The notes: generated by a model from the sequence alone, not told the origin. A DNA stretch of 64,000 bases from an uncultured Mycoplasma sp. (GCA_902493595.1 CABUPU010000003.1:1-64000); one strand, 5' to 3'; shown: positions 27,316 through 36,109, counted from the stretch's first letter. Numbers and translations are program-made.

Positions 27316-28260
27316 ATGATTAAAAATATAAATAATAATAAAATAATTATGATAACTCATATTGCAGATATTGATGGTATGGGTTCATTAATACTTGCTA
27401 AAAAACATTACAGTAATATTGATTATATATTATGTGAAATAAATGAATTAATAGAGGTTTTTAGTTCAATAGATTATTCTAAATATGAAATAATATATGT
27501 ATGCGATCTTGCACTATCTAAAACAATATTAAATTATTTAAACAAGCATCCAGAAATTACTAATAAGATAAAGCATTTCGATCATCACGAAATAATAGAA
27601 AATTCTCCATATTATGTAAATAGTATAATTTATTTAAATGGTAAACCTACTTGCGGTACACAGTTGTTTTATAATTATTTACTAACTTTAGATACTAAAT
27701 TTAATAATAAGTTTTATAAAACTTTTGTAGAGGCAACTAGAGAACAAGACAATTTTGATTTTGGTGATGAAGAATATAATGCTAAATTACTTGCATTTAC
27801 GCATGCTTTAATTGGCCCTGAAGAATATATAAACTTAATATGTAATCTAAATGATAATGATGATTTTAAACTGCCTAAAATATATGAAAACTTATATAAA
27901 TCAGATTTAAAAAAACAAAAAGAATATATTGAATTTATAAATAAAAATTTATGTATTACTGATTATAATGGTTATAAAGTTGGTGTAACCATTTGTGAGC
28001 AATATAGATCTATAGTGGGAAATAGCATTTGTAAATTAAGACCAGAAATAGATTTTATAATAATAATTAATTTTAATCGGAATAGAGTTTCCTTAAGAAG
28101 TGTTAAAGAAAGTATAGATTTAAACGAAATTGGTAAAACATTTCATCCAGATGGTGGAGGTCATAAATTATCTGCTGGATTTTTAATAGATTCTAAATCA
28201 ATATTAAAATTAAAACCATTTATAGATTTATATATAAATAATTTAACTTTAAAAAAATAA
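27316..28260 (+). CDS. DHH-family phosphoesterase
   Basis: 314 aa. Metal-binding motifs appear in order: H15/D18/D20 in THIADIDGMGS, D64 in YVCDLALS, the D89-H90-H91 triad, and a C-terminal DHHA1 domain with GGGHKLSAGF (about 276-285). Enzymes of this family hydrolyse short oligonucleotides or cyclic dinucleotides. The length fits nanoRNase or oligoribonuclease-like members, but the exact substrate is not visible. Followed at 21 nt by a surface metallopeptidase-like gene in the same unit. Confidence 0.8.
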   Translation: MIKNINNNKIIMITHIADIDGMGSLILAKKHYSNIDYILCEINELIEVFSSIDYSKYEIIYVCDLALSKTILNYLNKHPEITNKIKHFDHHEIIENSPYYVNSIIYLNGKPTCGTQLFYNYLLTLDTKFNNKFYKTFVEATREQDNFDFGDEEYNAKLLAFTHALIGPEEYINLICNLNDNDDFKLPKIYENLYKSDLKKQKEYIEFINKNLCITDYNGYKVGVTICEQYRSIVGNSICKLRPEIDFIIIINFNRNRVSLRSVKESIDLNEIGKTFHPDGGGHKLSAGFLIDSKSILKLKPFIDLYINNLTLKK

Positions 28261-28281
28261 ATTATTTTAAAAGGAGGTATA

Positions 28282-29604
28282 ATGAAAAAATATAAAATAA
28301 TTATTATTATACTATGTTTTATAATAGTTTTAATGTGTATTGATTTTATTGCCCTATCATTTAATGGTAGTCCCATAATTAAAGTTAGAAAATACTATAA
28401 TAGTGGATATACTATTTATATAGATAAAGGATTATTTACAAACACTTATAAATGCTATGATGGCAAAACTAAAACAGTCGTAAAAAAAGTTAAATATTCA
28501 TGTCCTAAAAAAGAAAGTAAAGAGGAAATAAAAGAAACTATAATAGTAACATTTGATACTAAAGGTGGAAGTAAAATTGATAATATTATTATAAACAAAA
28601 ATAGTAAGTTAACTCTTCCAGAAGAACCAACCATTGAGGGATACACTTTTAAAGGTTGGGTTGATAAAATTAATACCCCTTTTTATAATAATTCAATAAT
28701 AAAGGAAAACACTACACTTTATGCTACTTGGGAAAAAATGAATGATGAAATAATTGATACTGAAAATAATAATAACTCTAGTATTAATAATAATATAAAT
28801 GATAAAATCAATACTAATAAACCTAGTAATAATGATAAAATAAGCACTAATAATAATGAAACAATAATTGTACCCGAAGAAAATAAACCTGTTATAGAAA
28901 AAACTTTGGCTGAAAAAAATGATGACTTAAGAAATCAAATTCAAAATAAATATTCTATTAAAATAGCATATAAAGATGAACTTGGAAATTATACTATTAA
29001 TGGATATGGCTCAGAAAAATTAAATGATGATAATATTATAAATGAGTATCTTAATGAAATAGATAAAGCAATAAAAAAATATCCAAATAATTTTTTTAAA
29101 GAAATGAAAGATTATGGAAAGCCATTAACTATTTATTTAGTAAAAAGCATAAGTGGTAATGTATCTGGTCTTACTGATGCAAAAGATAGTAGTAACATTA
29201 AAATTATGATAGAACCCGCACTTTTATTTGAAAATACTTTGCATCATGAAATAATGCATTATATAGATATTTATATAAAGATTAAAGGTTATCCAATTGA
29301 TATAAATAATACAATGAAAGAGGTTAATCCAAAAGATTTTACATATGGAGATACAAGTAATAATAATGTTTATTATTATAGTAATTTAAATAATGCTTAT
29401 TTTATATCTGCATATAGCAAAACAAATTATTTAGAGGATAGAGCTGTAATTTTTTCTGACTTAATGTCTAGAAGTATTACAAAAGATTATTATAATGATG
29501 GTACACCTATAAATAAAAAAGCTAAACTAATTAGTTCACAAATTAAAGAATATTTTAATATATTATCAAGTGAAAAAAGATATTACTGGGATAGATTCTT
29601 ATAA
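28282..29604 (+). CDS. surface protein: Listeria-Bacteroides repeat plus zincin domain (440 aa)
   Basis: N-terminal membrane anchor (about 5-27). It has a Listeria-Bacteroides repeat (about 88-152: FDTKGG, LPEEPTIEGYTFKGW, TTLYATW), then a long Asn/Lys linker (about 155-205) and a C-terminal domain with HEIMHYID (HExxH, about 314-321) and a downstream EDRAVIFSDL helix that would supply the third zinc ligand, as in ATLF/gluzincin-type peptidases. The repeat closely resembles that of the protein at 26132. Likely an extracellular protease tethered to the cell. Substrate unknown. Confidence 0.7.
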   Translation: MKKYKIIIIILCFIIVLMCIDFIALSFNGSPIIKVRKYYNSGYTIYIDKGLFTNTYKCYDGKTKTVVKKVKYSCPKKESKEEIKETIIVTFDTKGGSKIDNIIINKNSKLTLPEEPTIEGYTFKGWVDKINTPFYNNSIIKENTTLYATWEKMNDEIIDTENNNNSSINNNINDKINTNKPSNNDKISTNNNETIIVPEENKPVIEKTLAEKNDDLRNQIQNKYSIKIAYKDELGNYTINGYGSEKLNDDNIINEYLNEIDKAIKKYPNNFFKEMKDYGKPLTIYLVKSISGNVSGLTDAKDSSNIKIMIEPALLFENTLHHEIMHYIDIYIKIKGYPIDINNTMKEVNPKDFTYGDTSNNNVYYYSNLNNAYFISAYSKTNYLEDRAVIFSDLMSRSITKDYYNDGTPINKKAKLISSQIKEYFNILSSEKRYYWDRFL

Positions 29605-29625
29605 CCAATTTTTATATATTAAAAA

Positions 29626-29661
29626 AGATTTAACTAGCATTTATAGTTAAATCTATTTTTT
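29626..29661. terminator. bidirectional terminator
   Basis: AGATTTAACTA (29626-29636) and TAGTTAAATCT (29644-29654) form an 11-bp stem with a 7-nt loop, a T-run after it and an A-run before it. It serves the metallopeptidase-like gene and the convergent tRNA-Trp. Confidence 0.8.
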
Positions 29662-29665
29662 TAAT

Positions 29666-29739
29666 TGGCAGGGGCGGAGAGAATCGAACTCCCATCTAAA
29701 GTTTTGGAGACTCCTATGCTACCATTATACCACGCCCCT
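29666..29739 (-). tRNA. trnW: tRNA-Trp (anticodon CCA)
   Basis: Read on the minus strand, AGGGGCG pairs with CGCCCCT to form the 7-bp acceptor. The anticodon loop is CTCCAAA (CCA), the T-loop is TTCGATT, the discriminator is G as expected for Trp, and CCA is encoded at 29666-29668. It is the single Trp tRNA seen and reads UGG, consistent with UGA being a stop here. Confidence 0.95.
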
Positions 29740-29750
29740 ACGGCAAAAAC

Positions 29751-29779
29751 ATTATATCATAGTTAAACGCCGTAATCAA
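29751..29779 (-). promoter_or_regulatory. promoter of tRNA-Trp
   Basis: Minus strand TTGATT (29774-29779), 17-nt spacer, extended -10 TGA-TATAAT (29751-29756), 11 nt before the tRNA. Confidence 0.65.
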
Positions 29780-29816
29780 GAAAAAAATTGTGCATATAAT
29801 TAAAGTGTACACCTAC

Positions 29817-29845
29817 TAGACAAAATTTTGTAGGTTTGATATAAT
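29817..29845 (+). promoter_or_regulatory. strong promoter with palindrome, upstream of candidate ncRNA
   Basis: TAGACA (29817-29822), 17-nt spacer and extended TGA-TATAAT (29840-29845). The perfect palindrome ACAAAATTTTGT (29820-29831), nested in ACCTAC/GTAGGT arms, overlaps the -35 and spacer and could be an operator. Confidence 0.65.
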
Positions 29846-29851
29846 ATTTAT

Positions 29852-30330
29852 GTGGTGCATTATGCTAGTCACAATCACTATTTGAAGATGGGGCTAAAAA
29901 TCCATTAATTGATACAATTGCACTTTATATATTTGCTGCTTCTGCCCAAGTTGGGGTGAATATGTAATTTAAAATTATAGGGAAATCATAACGGCATATG
30001 ACTAACCCCCTGTAGTTAAGCAAAAAAAGAAGAGTTATTCATGTCGTGCGTGGTTATTAGGGATTTAACGAATAATAATGTTGATGAAATCTTAACTGCA
30101 AAAGCGAATAAGAATAGTTTAGATGTGTCAGGGAAAACCTCTAGCGTGTTATTTATTATAAAGATTGAAGTGCGGACTATGTGGCAATCGAGTCATTAGT
30201 TAGGCAACTACTAATTATTTTCTTTAAAGAGAAATCGCCTAAGGGTAACCAAGGGAGAGAAAATAGAGAAATTCAACTCGACCAAAGCCGTAAGATTAAT
30301 TTATAATAAACCATAACATTTTTAATAACT
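29852..30330 (+). ncRNA. candidate large structured RNA (about 480 nt), family unassigned
   Basis: No convincing gene lies between tRNA-Trp and 30346, yet a strong promoter points into the region, which looks richer in G/C than its neighbours. Local helices are frequent: AATTG/CAATT (29907-29919), TCATA/TATGA (about 29986-30001), TATAGGG with CCCTGTA, GATTT/AAATC (30062-30091), AGG-GAAAA-CCT (30130-30140), TTAGGC/GCCTAA (30200-30205 with 30237-30242) and a long-range TCGAGT/ACTCGA (30188-30193 with 30276-30281). Conserved marks of tmRNA and RNase P RNA are missing. The 3' end is approximate; it may also be a long leader for the gene at 30346. ROOL- or GOLLD-like ornate RNAs are possible but untested. 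Confidence 0.5.
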
Positions 30331-30345
30331 TTATAGGAGGGTTAT

Positions 30346-30861
30346 ATGAAAAAAAATAACTGGGTATATAAAGTTTTTTTATGGACTTTTATATTATCCA
30401 CCATCTTCAGTTTCTCAACAAATTATTTATCAAGTCATGCTAGCATAGTGGTAATGATACTTATAATATTACTCGTTATAGCAATTGGTATAATCTTTGA
30501 TATGATTGGAGCAAGCAGTCTTACAAGTAAAGAATCAACATTTCACTCAATGAATGCTAAAAAAATTAAAGGTGCTAAAGAAACAATTAAACTTATTAAA
30601 AACAATGTTAAAATATCTAGTATATGTAATGATATTGTTGGAGATATATGTGGAATTGTTTCTGGAGGACTTGGTGCTGTACTTGCTATATCAATAGCAA
30701 ACATAACTAAAGTTAATATATCTTTAATAAGTGTAATAACTGCAGCTTTAATTTCTTCGCTTACTATTGGAGGAAAAGCAATATTTAAAACAGTTGCTAT
30801 TAAAAATAGTGATAAAATAATTTTTAGTGTTGGAAAATTGTTAAGTTTTTTTAAGAAATAA
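30346..30861 (+). CDS. membrane protein resembling CNNM/CorB-type proteins (171 aa)
   Basis: About three to four hydrophobic segments (about 10-28, 33-57, 105-128, 130-150) with a polar loop between, including GASSLTSKESTFHSMNAKKIKGAKE. That loop is like the short DUF21-type proteins annotated as CorB in other Bacillota; this is from memory and is only moderately reliable. CBS domains are absent. A strong GGAGGG site precedes the ATG, and a possible promoter (TCGACC-N18-TATAAT, 30278-30307) overlaps the candidate RNA. Function could be divalent-cation handling. Confidence 0.5.
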   Translation: MKKNNWVYKVFLWTFILSTIFSFSTNYLSSHASIVVMILIILLVIAIGIIFDMIGASSLTSKESTFHSMNAKKIKGAKETIKLIKNNVKISSICNDIVGDICGIVSGGLGAVLAISIANITKVNISLISVITAALISSLTIGGKAIFKTVAIKNSDKIIFSVGKLLSFFKK

Positions 30862-30901
30862 CAATTTTCTTTTTTTATGCATATATTATAGCGGTGATAT
30901 A

Positions 30902-31324
30902 ATGATTGTTTCATATAATTCAAAAGAACTTGATTTACTTGCAAGAATAATGCGTGCGGAAGCCTTAAACGAAGGAGAACTAGGAATGCTAATGGTTGGA
31001 AATGTTGTAGTAAATAGAGTGTTAGCAAATTGTTTAACTTTTAAAAATATTAATAGTGTTTATAATGCAATTTATCAAAAAAATCAATTTGTAGGAACTA
31101 CAAGTTCTTTATTCGAAGCAGCCGCGACTACAATGGAAAAAAATTTAGCAAAAAGGATTTTAGATGGAGAATATTATTACCCAGCAACAAATGCATTATG
31201 GTTTTATGCTCCGAAAAAAGGTGATTCTTGTAAAAATACTTGGTATACTCAAAAGTTATCTGGAAGATATAAAAACCATTGTTTCTATAAACCAGATCCT
31301 GGAGTATGTAAAGAAATACATTAA
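30902..31324 (+). CDS. SleB/CwlJ-type cell wall hydrolase
   Basis: 140 aa, equal to a bare Hydrolase_2 (SleB) domain. It has the catalytic Glu in RIMRAEALNEG (about residue 20), the GNVVVNRV helix, and the later NALWFYAP and GRYKNHCFY segments typical of the family, which cleaves peptidoglycan glycan strands, often in spore cortex. No signal peptide or anchor is present, so the export route is unclear. GGTGAT precedes the start. No sporulation genes are seen in the window apart from cwlD, so a vegetative role is possible. Confidence 0.8.
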   Translation: MIVSYNSKELDLLARIMRAEALNEGELGMLMVGNVVVNRVLANCLTFKNINSVYNAIYQKNQFVGTTSSLFEAAATTMEKNLAKRILDGEYYYPATNALWFYAPKKGDSCKNTWYTQKLSGRYKNHCFYKPDPGVCKEIH

Positions 31325-31326
31325 AA

Positions 31327-31349
31327 AAAGGCTAGCTTAACTAACCTTT
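31327..31349 (-). terminator. terminator of clpB
   Basis: On the minus strand AAAGGTTAG and CTAGCCTTT form a stem with one mismatch followed by a T-run. The hairpin overlaps the clpB stop codon. Confidence 0.5.
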
Positions 31350-33433
31350 AATTCATTATTGACATAATCAACATTAACTATCGTATTAGGTTTGATTTCA
31401 TTATTTATAAGTTTTTTAGCAATTAATGTTTCTAGTTTATTATTAACAAGTCTTTTAAGTGGTCTTGCTCCATAATATTCATCATAACCATTATCAATAA
31501 AATAATTTTTAGCATTATCAGTAAGATTAATTTTTACATTAATATCAATTAATCTTTTTTCAATTTCTTCGATAATTTTATCAAGGATTTCTTTTAAATC
31601 GGTTTTTGATAATTTATTGAAAATTATTATTTCATCAAGTCTATTTAAAAATTCCGGTTTAAAATATTTTGGAAGTTCAGAGGTAACTTTATCTTCTTCA
31701 CCATTGATTATATATTCACTTCCAACATTTGATGTCATTATAATTATTGTATTTTTGAAATCCACTGTACGACCGTTAGAATCAGTAAGTCTTCCTTCAT
31801 CAAGAATTTGTAATAATAAGTTAAGTACATCTGGATGTGCTTTTTCTATTTCATCAAAAAGTACAATTGAATATGGATTTCTTCTTACTTTTTCTGTAAG
31901 TTGTCCTCCTTCTTCATAACCAACATAACCTGGTGCTGCACCAATAAGTCTAGATACTGAATATTTTTCCATATACTCACTCATATCTATTCTTACCATA
32001 TGATGTTCATCATCAAATAGTTCATAAGCAAGACTTCTTGCAACCTCTGTTTTACCTACTCCTGTTGGACCTAAAAACATAAATGAGCCAATTGGTCTAT
32101 TAGGATCTTTGATACCACTTCTTGAACGAATAATTGCATCGGATACAAGTTTTAAAGCCTTATCTTGTCCTTTAACTCTTTTTCTTAAATTATCCTCAAG
32201 ATTAAGAATCTTTTCTTTTTCACTACTCATAAGTTTAGATATTGGAATATTTGTCCACTTACTTATAACATTTGCTATATCTTCATTTGTAACAGTATCT
32301 GAAAGTATTCCTTCATTACCTTTTTTAGAAAGTTCATCAAGCTTATTTCTAAGTTCTGGAAGTATTCCATTTTTTATCCTTGCGGCAGTTTCTAAATCAT
32401 AATTATTCTCTGCTTGTTCTAGTTCAAATGTAAATTTAGATACATCGGATTTAACTTTTTTGATATCTTCATTAATAGATTTTTCTTCTTTCCATTTAGT
32501 ACTTAACTCTTGTTCTTTACCTTTTAAATCATAAAGCTGTTCATCAATCTTTTCAAGTCTTTTTATAGAAAGTTCATCTTTCTCTTTTTTTAATGCTTCT
32601 TTTTCAACTTGTAATGTTAATATTTTTCTAGTTATTTCATCAAGAGCTGTTGGAACGCTGTCCATTTGTACTCTTATTGTAGCGCACGCTTCATCAACAA
32701 GGTCTATTGCTTTATCAGGTAAAAATCTATCTGTAATATACCTATTAGATAAAGTTGCCGCACTAACTAAAGCTTTATCTTGAATTGTAACTCCGTGATA
32801 TATTTCAAATCTCTCTTTTAAACCACGAAGAATTGTAATTGTGTCCTCAACTGTTGGTTCGCAAACTGTTACTTTTTGAAATCTTCTTTCAAGTGCACCA
32901 TCTTTTTCAATATACATACGATATTCGTTTAAGGTAGTAGCACCAATAACATGTATCTCTCCACGTGCAAGCATTGGTTTTAGAATATTTCCTGTATCCA
33001 TTGCACCTTCAGTTGCACCTGTTCCAACAATTAAATGAATTTCATCAATAAACATTATTAAATTGCCTTCACTTTTCTTAACTTCATCTAAAACCTTTTT
33101 AAGCCTTTCCTCAAATTCACCACGATATTTTGCACCTGCGATAAGTGAAGCCATATTAAGTTCCCAAATTGTTTTATTTTTAAGACTTTCTGGAACATCA
33201 CCTTTAACAATTCTTTGAGCAAGTCCTTCAACTATTGCAGTCTTACCTACACCAGGTTCACCAATTAAAACTGGATTGTTTTTAGTTTTTCTAGAAAGTA
33301 TTCTAGTTATACTTCTTATTTCTTCATCACGGCCTATAATTGGATCAATTTTACGATTTTTTACATCGTCATTTATATTACGTCCATATTTTTCAAGAAC
33401 GTTTTCATTTTCTTCATTATTTTGATTAAACAT
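31337..33433 (-). CDS. clpB: ClpB disaggregase without N-terminal domain
   Basis: AAA+ chaperone that works with DnaK to pull proteins out of aggregates. Two nucleotide-binding domains are present: NBD1 with Walker A GEPGVGKT (about 58-65) and FIDEIH, and NBD2 with GPTGVGKT (about 455-462) and LFDEIEKAHP. Between them is the coiled-coil middle domain (about 260-390) that distinguishes ClpB from ClpA/C. At 698 aa it lacks the roughly 140-residue N-domain; the short acidic start (MFNQNNEENEN) follows a good Shine-Dalgarno, so this is not a missed start. CIRCE overlaps the promoter. Confidence 0.93.
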   Translation of the reverse strand: MFNQNNEENENVLEKYGRNINDDVKNRKIDPIIGRDEEIRSITRILSRKTKNNPVLIGEPGVGKTAIVEGLAQRIVKGDVPESLKNKTIWELNMASLIAGAKYRGEFEERLKKVLDEVKKSEGNLIMFIDEIHLIVGTGATEGAMDTGNILKPMLARGEIHVIGATTLNEYRMYIEKDGALERRFQKVTVCEPTVEDTITILRGLKERFEIYHGVTIQDKALVSAATLSNRYITDRFLPDKAIDLVDEACATIRVQMDSVPTALDEITRKILTLQVEKEALKKEKDELSIKRLEKIDEQLYDLKGKEQELSTKWKEEKSINEDIKKVKSDVSKFTFELEQAENNYDLETAARIKNGILPELRNKLDELSKKGNEGILSDTVTNEDIANVISKWTNIPISKLMSSEKEKILNLEDNLRKRVKGQDKALKLVSDAIIRSRSGIKDPNRPIGSFMFLGPTGVGKTEVARSLAYELFDDEHHMVRIDMSEYMEKYSVSRLIGAAPGYVGYEEGGQLTEKVRRNPYSIVLFDEIEKAHPDVLNLLLQILDEGRLTDSNGRTVDFKNTIIIMTSNVGSEYIINGEEDKVTSELPKYFKPEFLNRLDEIIIFNKLSKTDLKEILDKIIEEIEKRLIDINVKINLTDNAKNYFIDNGYDEYYGARPLKRLVNNKLETLIAKKLINNEIKPNTIVNVDYVNNELKVS

Positions 33434-33460
33434 AATTCATTCCTCCTTTTTACGTATATT

Positions 33461-33489
33461 ATTATACTAAAAATATTGGCACTTGTCAA
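33461..33489 (-). promoter_or_regulatory. clpB promoter
   Basis: Minus strand perfect TTGACA (33484-33489), 17-nt spacer, perfect TATAAT (33461-33466), overlapped by the CIRCE operator. Confidence 0.75.
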
Positions 33490-33502
33490 TGTGTAGTGCT
33501 AA
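33476..33502 (-). promoter_or_regulatory. CIRCE operator (HrcA site)
   Basis: On the minus strand TTAGCACTA-N9-AAGTGCCAA, a near match to TTAGCACTC-N9-GAGTGCTAA. It covers the clpB -35 box, so HrcA binding would block transcription until heat shock. Confidence 0.85.
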
Positions 33503-33546
33503 TTATATTATATAAAAATTATAAAAAAATATGAATTTATTTAAAC

Positions 33547-34317
33547 TCATATTTTTAACTTTTGACCTATTTGTAAAACATTTGTAGAAAGATTATTATT
33601 CTTTTTAATACTATCAACTGTAGTATCATATTTTCTTGCTATAGACCACAGTGAATCACCTTTTTGAACTGTATATATTACCTGAGACGATGGAACAATT
33701 AACTCCTGATCTATACTTAAAATATTGCTTTTTAAATTATTTAAGGATTTTAAATTATCTACTGTTGTTTCGTACATATTTGCAATTTTATATAATGTGT
33801 CGCCTTTTTGAACTTTATAAATATTTTGATTATCCGGATTAACACTACTACCCTTTATTTTTAATCTTTGACCAATTGATAATAAATTTGATTTTAAGTT
33901 ATTAATAGATTTAAGTTCATTAACTGTCATATTATATTTTTTTGCTATACTCCATAGAGAATCGCCTTTTTGAACTATATAATAATCATTTTCTTCATTT
34001 GAACCCTTTAATGAATAAGGAACTCCAATATAATTTGCAAGAGCCTTAACAACTGCTTCAGCTAAATCCTCCCAATTATTTTTTATAAGATTTACATCAT
34101 CACCAGTACTATCTAAAAATCCATACTCTACAATTAAAGTTTCATTATTTGGTGTATCTCTAAGTAAATAATAATAATCTTTTGACGGATTACTTGGAAG
34201 TCTGCGTTGATAATATTTTCTAACATTTTGTCCTGATGCCTCAAGTTCTTTTGCAATTAGTTTAGATAACGCATCGCTATTACGAAGTGCATATATTACT
34301 TCTGCACCATCACCACC
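33547..34317 (-). pseudogene. 3' part of split N-acetylmuramoyl-L-alanine amidase with three LysM domains
   Basis: The minus-strand frame opens at the element boundary and reads the second half of an amidase_3 domain (DGAEVIYALRNSDALSKLI, catalytic Glu in VEYGFLDS), followed by three LysM repeats ending at 33547. It has no start of its own at the boundary. The missing first half is at 43894-44155. Joining the two at the shared CACC restores one 342-aa frame reading NAGGGDGAE across the joint. An internal Met at 33930 could at most yield a LysM-only protein. Confidence 0.85.
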
Positions 34318-34340
34318 CCCGAAGTCGTAGAATGTAGGCA
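34305..34340. other. left attachment site (attL) of the integrated element
   Basis: Amidase sequence ends at the shared CACC (34314-34317). The element begins with an arm containing AATGTAGGCA (34331-34340), which recurs inverted at the right end. Confidence 0.7.
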
Positions 34341-34356
34341 GGTATTAATTAATCTT

Positions 34357-35931
34357 TTATTTATTAAAATTATATATTATTTCTACATTTTTATCTTTAT
34401 CAACAATTATTTTATCTACTAGTATAAATAATAATTCTCTAGTAGGTTTTTTCATACTAATTAATTCTTTTATTTTTTGTTTTATTTCTTCATCATTATG
34501 TTTTTTAGGAACTTCATTAATAGAATTTTCTAATTCTTTTATTCTAGAGTTGTATGTTCTTATTAGATTTTCTGTGTTAGAAGATAATCTTGTATAAGTA
34601 TCAACTGAGATTATCCCATTATATTTATCTTCATATAATGCATCTATTTTTAGCCCCAGTTCTTTGATATTATTTTCTAGTTTTTGTTTTTCTATAATCA
34701 AATTTTCCTTGTTATCCTTCTCACTTTTCACATTAGATACTAAACTATCAATATCAACTTTTTCTATATACTTTTTACAAGTTTTTTTAATTTGATTTAA
34801 AACTGCCTTTTCAAAACTATTATACTCTGAAAAGTGTGGTTCACATAATCTTTGTCTTGGACTTCTAGAATATTTGTTGCAATTTATAGACCAGTAATTG
34901 CGTTTTTCTCTATAACTAACCGTTAGCTTATTACCACACTCTTTGCAATAAAGTAAGCCCTCTAATAACCTCTGTGGACGGTTTAATTTTACTGTTCTAG
35001 TTCTGTTAGCACTTGTTTGTATTTGATTAAATACTGCTCTATCTACTAATGGTTCGTGGGTATTTTCTACAATTATCCAATACTCACTAGAAAGACATAT
35101 TCTCTTTTGTGACTTATAGTTTAATTTTGTCTGAACATTTTGAATCATATCACCAGTATACATTCTATTCTTTAATATTTTATTAATCGTACTACAAGTC
35201 CAGATGTATCCATTTATTTGTCTTTTTGATTTTTTTATTTGTTTATATGCACTTGGTGTTGGAATATTTTCATTATTTAATCTTTCAATTATATCTGATA
35301 TTTTATCTCCTTTTGATACTTCATTAAATATTCTTTTTACTATCCATGCTGTATCTGGGTTTGGCACTAGATGTCCTTTATCAAGTGGATCTCTCATATA
35401 CCCAAAACTTGGTTTGCTACCTATAAACTTACCTTTCACTTTTTTATCTCTTAATATTGATTTTATTTTCTTTGATGTATCTTTACTAGTCATATCATTA
35501 AATAAAGCTTTAAAAGGTGCTATATCATTATTTGCAGAATCTAGAAAGGTATCTACATTATCTAGTATAGATATATATCTAACTTTCTTTAATGGAAAGT
35601 ATTGTTCTATATAATAACCACACTTAATATAATCTCTACCTAATCTTGATAAATCTTTAGTTATGACACAATTTATTTTTCCATTTTCTATGTCTTCAAG
35701 TAATCTTTTAAATGCTGGTCTATCAAAGTTAGTCCCTGAATATCCATCATCAACATACTCATCAGTTAAAACAAATCCATTATCCCTTAAATAATTCATA
35801 ATCAAACTTCTTTGATTTAGTACACTCTCACTTTCAGACTCTCTTTTATGTGCTTTATCCTCATCCTCTTGCGATAATCTTATGTATATTCCTACATTAT
35901 AAAATGATGGTGGTTTTACTGTGCTATACAT
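34357..35931 (-). CDS. large serine recombinase (integrase)
   Basis: 524 aa. The N-terminal resolvase domain has the nucleophile Ser in GIYIRLSQED (about residue 19) and the conserved KDLSRLGRD segment. Next comes the recombinase domain (about 165-270), a zinc ribbon (CKECG ... C ... C, about 325-370) and a coiled-coil C-terminal region (about 400-480) that controls excision. The gene ends 40 nt from the left att site, the usual place for an integrase. It overlaps the 61-aa gene by 8 nt. Likely target: the zinc-site region of amidase genes. Confidence 0.92.
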   Translation of the reverse strand: MYSTVKPPSFYNVGIYIRLSQEDEDKAHKRESESESVLNQRSLIMNYLRDNGFVLTDEYVDDGYSGTNFDRPAFKRLLEDIENGKINCVITKDLSRLGRDYIKCGYYIEQYFPLKKVRYISILDNVDTFLDSANNDIAPFKALFNDMTSKDTSKKIKSILRDKKVKGKFIGSKPSFGYMRDPLDKGHLVPNPDTAWIVKRIFNEVSKGDKISDIIERLNNENIPTPSAYKQIKKSKRQINGYIWTCSTINKILKNRMYTGDMIQNVQTKLNYKSQKRICLSSEYWIIVENTHEPLVDRAVFNQIQTSANRTRTVKLNRPQRLLEGLLYCKECGNKLTVSYREKRNYWSINCNKYSRSPRQRLCEPHFSEYNSFEKAVLNQIKKTCKKYIEKVDIDSLVSNVKSEKDNKENLIIEKQKLENNIKELGLKIDALYEDKYNGIISVDTYTRLSSNTENLIRTYNSRIKELENSINEVPKKHNDEEIKQKIKELISMKKPTRELLFILVDKIIVDKDKNVEIIYNFNK

Positions 35932-36109
35932 TATTCTCCTTTCTTTTGCATAGCATCTTGTTTGCCGATTCCATTATAACTCTCTTACCATCATTTGTGT
36001 CATTTATTTTATTATTTTCATCTTTATATTTAAGTATTAAACATACATATTCTTGTAATAAAGTCGATATATCTTTACCATCATTTTTGAATGTTTCAGT
36101 TATTATCAT
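35924..36109 (-). CDS. small protein upstream of the recombinase (61 aa), possible directionality factor
   Basis: Helical 61-aa product with a basic tail; its end overlaps the recombinase start by 8 nt, so both are translated from one message. GGGTAGG precedes the ATG. Small proteins in this position are often recombination directionality factors or conserved partners of large serine recombinases, but no motif proves it. Confidence 0.55.
   Translation of the reverse strand: MIITETFKNDGKDISTLLQEYVCLILKYKDENNKINDTNDGKRVIMESANKMLCKRKENNV

Noticed and set aside
30041..30199. 52-aa reading frame inside the candidate RNA
   Set aside because: The codons (GCG, CGG, TCG) are unlike local genes, the ribosome site is poor, and the frame covers several predicted helices. 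Chance length in this composition.
29852..30330. tmRNA, RNase P RNA or group I intron
   Set aside because: There is no tRNA-like end or Ala-type tag for tmRNA and no GAGGAAAGTCC or ACAGAA core for RNase P. A group I-like P4 helix can be drawn, but the expected P3/P7/P8 order is not there.
30543..31028. 161-aa minus-strand reading frame
   Set aside because: It is antisense to the CorB-like and SleB-like genes, has no ribosome site and is low in protein-like features.
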